Source: Planctomycetota bacterium (lineage in GTDB: Bacteria > Planctomycetota > UBA8742 > UBA2392). From it: a stretch of 64,000 bases of DNA. Below the pieces are notes generated by a model. That model worked only from the letters and a program-made list of their open reading frames with translations. It made no database searches and was not told the DNA's origin. The translations under genes and the position numbers were made by a program. The DNA lies in assembly GCA_020845475.1 (NCBI GenBank), contig JADLFN010000063.1, positions 1-64,000 of the forward strand, read 5' to 3'. This document shows positions 57,200 to 64,000 of this stretch, one piece after another. Position 1 is the stretch's first letter; every line of letters starts with the position of its first letter.

Positions 57200-57202
57200 T
57201 CC

Positions 57203-60430
<3,228 letters not shown>

Positions 60431-60559
60431 GTAGATCCAACCAGTCAGCGAGGTGTGAGAATTCTCGCTTTCGATTGCCTTTGCTAATGAACAAACTATG
60501 GTGAACTTGGATGTCTTGTTTTGCGAGCTGCGCGACCCACTTCAGCAAGCAGGTGCATT

Positions 60560-61018
60560 GTGGCCAACAACGGCAAGAATAATCCGCTCAAACCCATTCT
60601 GCTCGTTGAGGACAACGACGACGATGTGGATCTGATCCTGCACGCGTTCAAGAAGACCAACCTGGCCAACGAAGTGGTTGTGGCTCGTGACGGGCAGCAG
60701 GCCCTGGATTTTCTTCGCCGGGCGGGCGCCTATTCAAACCGGGCCGAGATCAATCCGGGCCTGGTCTTGCTGGATCTGAAACTGCCGAAAGTTGACGGCC
60801 TGGAAGTATTGAAGCAGATCAAGGCGGACAAACACTTCCGCACGGTGCCCGTGGTGGTCTTCACGTCCTCGCGCGAAGAACAGGACCAGATTGAGAGTTA
60901 CAACCTTGGTGTGAATGCCTTTGTGGTAAAGCCGATGGATTTCAAAGATTTCATTGTTGCCATCGGCGAACTGGGGCTGTTCTGGGCTGTTTTCAACGAA
61001 GCGCCGCCCGCGAAGTAG
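60560..61018 (+). CDS. Single-domain response regulator (Rcp1/CheY-like)
   Basis: PILLVEDNDDDVDLILHAF, LVLLDLKLPKVDGLEVL, PVVVFTSS, VVKPMDF. Confidence 0.93.
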   Translation: MANNGKNNPLKPILLVEDNDDDVDLILHAFKKTNLANEVVVARDGQQALDFLRRAGAYSNRAEINPGLVLLDLKLPKVDGLEVLKQIKADKHFRTVPVVVFTSSREEQDQIESYNLGVNAFVVKPMDFKDFIVAIGELGLFWAVFNEAPPAK

Positions 61019-61027
61019 CTCCGGCGT

Positions 61028-64000
61028 TTACCCTTTTGGGGGCGCGGGCACCACGCCAATGCCGATACCGGTGATCGAACCCGGCGCCATGAATCCCAGT
61101 GATTTCACGGTGCCTCGCTTCAACGTCAGCTGCCGCTCGTCGAACTCCCACTGGGCATAACCCGTTGCATCGCGCAGCGGCTTGCCGTCGGCGCCGAGTT
61201 TGAGCGCGAAATTGCCCTCGGCATCAAACTTGTAGCGCCGTAACACCAGTGTCAGGCTCTCGCCGGGCTTGCCGAGCAGCAGCGCATTCTTGATTGAAAC
61301 CAGATCAATGACCCGGTTGCCGTTCACCGACCAGATTACATCGTGTTCTTTGATACCGGCCTTGTCAGCGAGACTGCCCGAGAGCACCGCGTTTGCAACC
61401 ACTACACCTTCCGACCTCGCTGCAACGGCGCCATTCGAGTTCTTGACGATCTCATTGAGTTGGGCGACGAGGTCGGGCCAGCGCGCATCGGCGCGCACAC
61501 CGGCCAGATCAGGATCCCGCAGAGCCTGGCCGACGTCGCCAAAGCCGGCCTCGTACGCGCGTTTCAGCAAAGCTGCGCTGACGTTGAGCCGCGCGTCGCG
61601 CTCCGTGTTCCTCGCCGCCGCCGGCTGTGCGTTTATCGCGTACTCCAGCTCGTTGCGATGCGCTTCGCTGTCTCCCAGGCGCTGAACCAAAGCGGCCTCG
61701 TACTGCCCGGCCAGGCGCGCACTGGCGCAAGCGGCGTCATACAGGCCCGCGGCCGCGATCTGCGGGTTGTCCAACTCGGCAAAGAGCGCCAGCGCGTCGA
61801 GGCAGAAACCGCCGGCCGCCAGCGCACGCAACACTTGCCATTTGAGTTCCGCCAGTTCCTCCTTCAACTTGCTGGCCTCGGCGGCGCCAAGCATCGAGCG
61901 CACTTTCTCAAGGTCAGCCATTGACTGGCGTAACAGCGCAACCCGTTGTTCCGGTGCGGCATCTGTGGACAGCGCGGCCCTGGCGCCAGCCCGGCCGATC
62001 AAGTCAAGCGCCGTTACGGCGTCTTGTCCCGCGTTCAGGCGCGCCCGCGCCGAGACAATGCCTTGCTCCGCTTTGGCAAGGCTCAGCGGGTTATTGTAAT
62101 AGTGAGCGCCGTAGGGATTGCGGCGCTTGAGATTGCTGAGAACGTCGATGCTCTTCTGCCAGGCAACGCGCGCGGCTTGGGTGTTGCCGATTTCAAAGTA
62201 CCGGTCACCCAGTTGGGCAAGTGAGTCACCCAGAATCAGCGGCACGAGGAAATCAACGGGATTGCACTCATGGGCGCGGGAGATATCGGCCACGGCGGCG
62301 CGCAAGGCCGCAGTCTTGGCCTGCTCATCCAAGGCGGGCTGTGGGCCGGTGGTTTGCGTAATGGACGCTGACTTGCGGCGCTGATCCAGTTGCAGGTGCG
62401 TGATGCCGCGGTAGTACCACGCCTGCCATGCATTGGAATCGAGCTCAATGGCGCGGGTGCATGAGTTGATGGCGCCCACCAGGTCGTCGTTGCCGAACTC
62501 CGACTGCGCGCGCCAGGCATAGTTGCGCGGATCTCCGGGGTTCAGGCGCGATGCATGCGTCAGGTCGTGAATCGACTCCGAGAAACGGCCCCGGTTGCGC
62601 TCCAGCATCCCGCGCAACGTGAATGCTTCAGCGAATTCAGGATTGCAACTGATGGCGCGCGTGAAGTCATCAATGGCACCGCTCAAATCGCCCAGATACG
62701 ACTTGGCCTCGCCCCGATAGGTCCAGGTCTGGGCGCGGCGCGAGTCAAAATCGAGCGCAACGGAGAAGTCCGCCAACGCTCCATTCAGATCGCCGCCATC
62801 GCGGCGGCATAAGCCGCGCGCGATGTAGGGCGTGGGATTGCGCGGATCGAGGTCAACGCTGCGCGTGAAATCGGCCATGGCGCGGTCAATGTCACCCATT
62901 TGCCGCAGGCAATTGCCGCGAGCGACGAGCGCCCGGGCCAGTTGCGAACTGTTCATGTCTATGGCGGCGCTGAGATCCTGGAGCGCCCCTTCGAAATCGC
63001 CCTTGGCGCGTCTGGCAAACGAGCGGGCAATCAGCAACAGATCCTGTTTGGGATCGAGCGCCAGTCCGCTGGTGCAATCTGCAATTGCGCCCTCGAAGTC
63101 GCCGCGGGCGCGCCGGGCCAGTGAGCGCTTGTGGAACTCCGTGGCCGTGGCCGGCTTGAGGGCGGACAATGGCAGGGGTACGAGCGCAAACTTCTTCTCG
63201 ACGTTCTCCCAGATGTAATTGAACCGGTAACGCCCGATTTCGGCCAGCGGCTCAAAGGCCTCGGGGCTGCGCGTTTCGCACAGGGCCAGGCCGCACTCTA
63301 CCAGCAGCTCCGGCTCCTTAATGACCGGCAAGAACCTGGCCAGCACCGGTACGGATTCTGAGGGCAGGTCAATGCGCCCCAGCACTCTCAGCACCAGGCG
63401 CACCGTATCGTGCTCCGCCGCCGTCCACTCATTGTTGCCCGCCTCGGCGCGCGCCTGCATGGGTGCTAGCGCCTGGGACAGCAATGTCACCGTCTGGGAG
63501 TCACGAAGCGCCGCCAGCTGATTGACGTAGTCCGCCAGCGCCGGCGCGTCCTTGGGGCGCTCAGGCCGCTGCAACCCCGCTGCAACATCCGCCAACGCCG
63601 CCTCAACGGCGGCGCGGTGCACGCCCAGTTGGCGCTTGCCCGCGTCAAGCACGGCCTGCTTCTCGCGCTGGTTTTCGCCGCTGCTGACGCCGCCCAGGAT
63701 GTACACGCTGAGGGCAAAATCACCACTGTAAACGGCCAACTTTGCCGTGAGGATGCGTATGCGTTCAAGTTCGCGCGCATCGGCCAATACGTCGATTCCC
63801 GCTGCCTCGGGAAGCGCAGCTGTGTCCGCGCCGGAAAGGAGGGCAAGCAGGTTCTCTTTGGCGGAAATGTAACCCACCAGTGAGGCCAGCAGTACCTGGT
63901 TCTCACGCAGTTCGGCCGCGCCCAGGGATCGGCCCTCGGCGCTGCTTTCGTAGCGCGCAACGCGCTCGCGGGCGTCGTCAGAGAGCGGGCCGAGGCGAAT
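61028..64000 (-). CDS. TPR-repeat plus C-terminal PDZ protein (5' end beyond window)
   Basis: Listed ORF 61028..63877 starts at an internal GTG; frame stays open to window edge (IRLGPLSDDARERVARYESSAEGRSLGAAELRENQVLLASLVGYIS); TPR repeats then VVVANAVLSGSLADKAGIKEHDVIWSVNGNRV. Confidence 0.85.
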   Translation of the reverse strand: MRLGPLSDDARERVARYESSAEGRSLGAAELRENQVLLASLVGYISAKENLLALLSGADTAALPEAAGIDVLADARELERIRILTAKLAVYSGDFALSVYILGGVSSGENQREKQAVLDAGKRQLGVHRAAVEAALADVAAGLQRPERPKDAPALADYVNQLAALRDSQTVTLLSQALAPMQARAEAGNNEWTAAEHDTVRLVLRVLGRIDLPSESVPVLARFLPVIKEPELLVECGLALCETRSPEAFEPLAEIGRYRFNYIWENVEKKFALVPLPLSALKPATATEFHKRSLARRARGDFEGAIADCTSGLALDPKQDLLLIARSFARRAKGDFEGALQDLSAAIDMNSSQLARALVARGNCLRQMGDIDRAMADFTRSVDLDPRNPTPYIARGLCRRDGGDLNGALADFSVALDFDSRRAQTWTYRGEAKSYLGDLSGAIDDFTRAISCNPEFAEAFTLRGMLERNRGRFSESIHDLTHASRLNPGDPRNYAWRAQSEFGNDDLVGAINSCTRAIELDSNAWQAWYYRGITHLQLDQRRKSASITQTTGPQPALDEQAKTAALRAAVADISRAHECNPVDFLVPLILGDSLAQLGDRYFEIGNTQAARVAWQKSIDVLSNLKRRNPYGAHYYNNPLSLAKAEQGIVSARARLNAGQDAVTALDLIGRAGARAALSTDAAPEQRVALLRQSMADLEKVRSMLGAAEASKLKEELAELKWQVLRALAAGGFCLDALALFAELDNPQIAAAGLYDAACASARLAGQYEAALVQRLGDSEAHRNELEYAINAQPAAARNTERDARLNVSAALLKRAYEAGFGDVGQALRDPDLAGVRADARWPDLVAQLNEIVKNSNGAVAARSEGVVVANAVLSGSLADKAGIKEHDVIWSVNGNRVIDLVSIKNALLLGKPGESLTLVLRRYKFDAEGNFALKLGADGKPLRDATGYAQWEFDERQLTLKRGTVKSLGFMAPGSITGIGIGVVPAPPKG

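Overview
GC-rich bacterial chromosomal window. The coding style (WD40/TPR Ser/Thr kinase, large peptide-ABC proteins, cytochrome b fused to CxxCH motifs) suggests a Planctomycetota-like host, but that is inference. Most of the window is ordinary housekeeping: nuoD/nuoE, P-type ATPase, cyclophilin, gpmI, pgi, trkH/trkA, xerD-like, sdaA, moaA, queF, ccmB/ccmC, NtrC-type regulator, peptide ABC transporter, rbfA, fur, Rieske/cytochrome b, acpS and carB. Two structures stand out. (1) A small four-helix-bundle (S23/bIVP/Avd-like) gene, apparently frameshifted by one base, sits between nuoD and nuoE. It is flanked by two inverted arrays of variable 7-bp units. Similar heptamer arrays fill other intergenic gaps, including a gene-less inverted pair at 40.9 kb. 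(2) A compact 8,978-bp integrative element is inserted in a tRNA-Ala(GGC) gene (46-bp direct repeats at 10446-10491 and 19424-19469). It carries a tyrosine integrase, HTH/excisionase-like, replisome-organizer-like, DnaC-like and terminase-small-subunit-like genes plus one tape-measure-like gene, but no recognisable capsid, portal or large terminase. Other signals include a recurrent TTGAC-NN-GTCAA palindrome, several long REP/BIME-like palindromes, and a perfect terminator-like hairpin inside acpS. All calls are by reading sequence and motifs; no database search was run.
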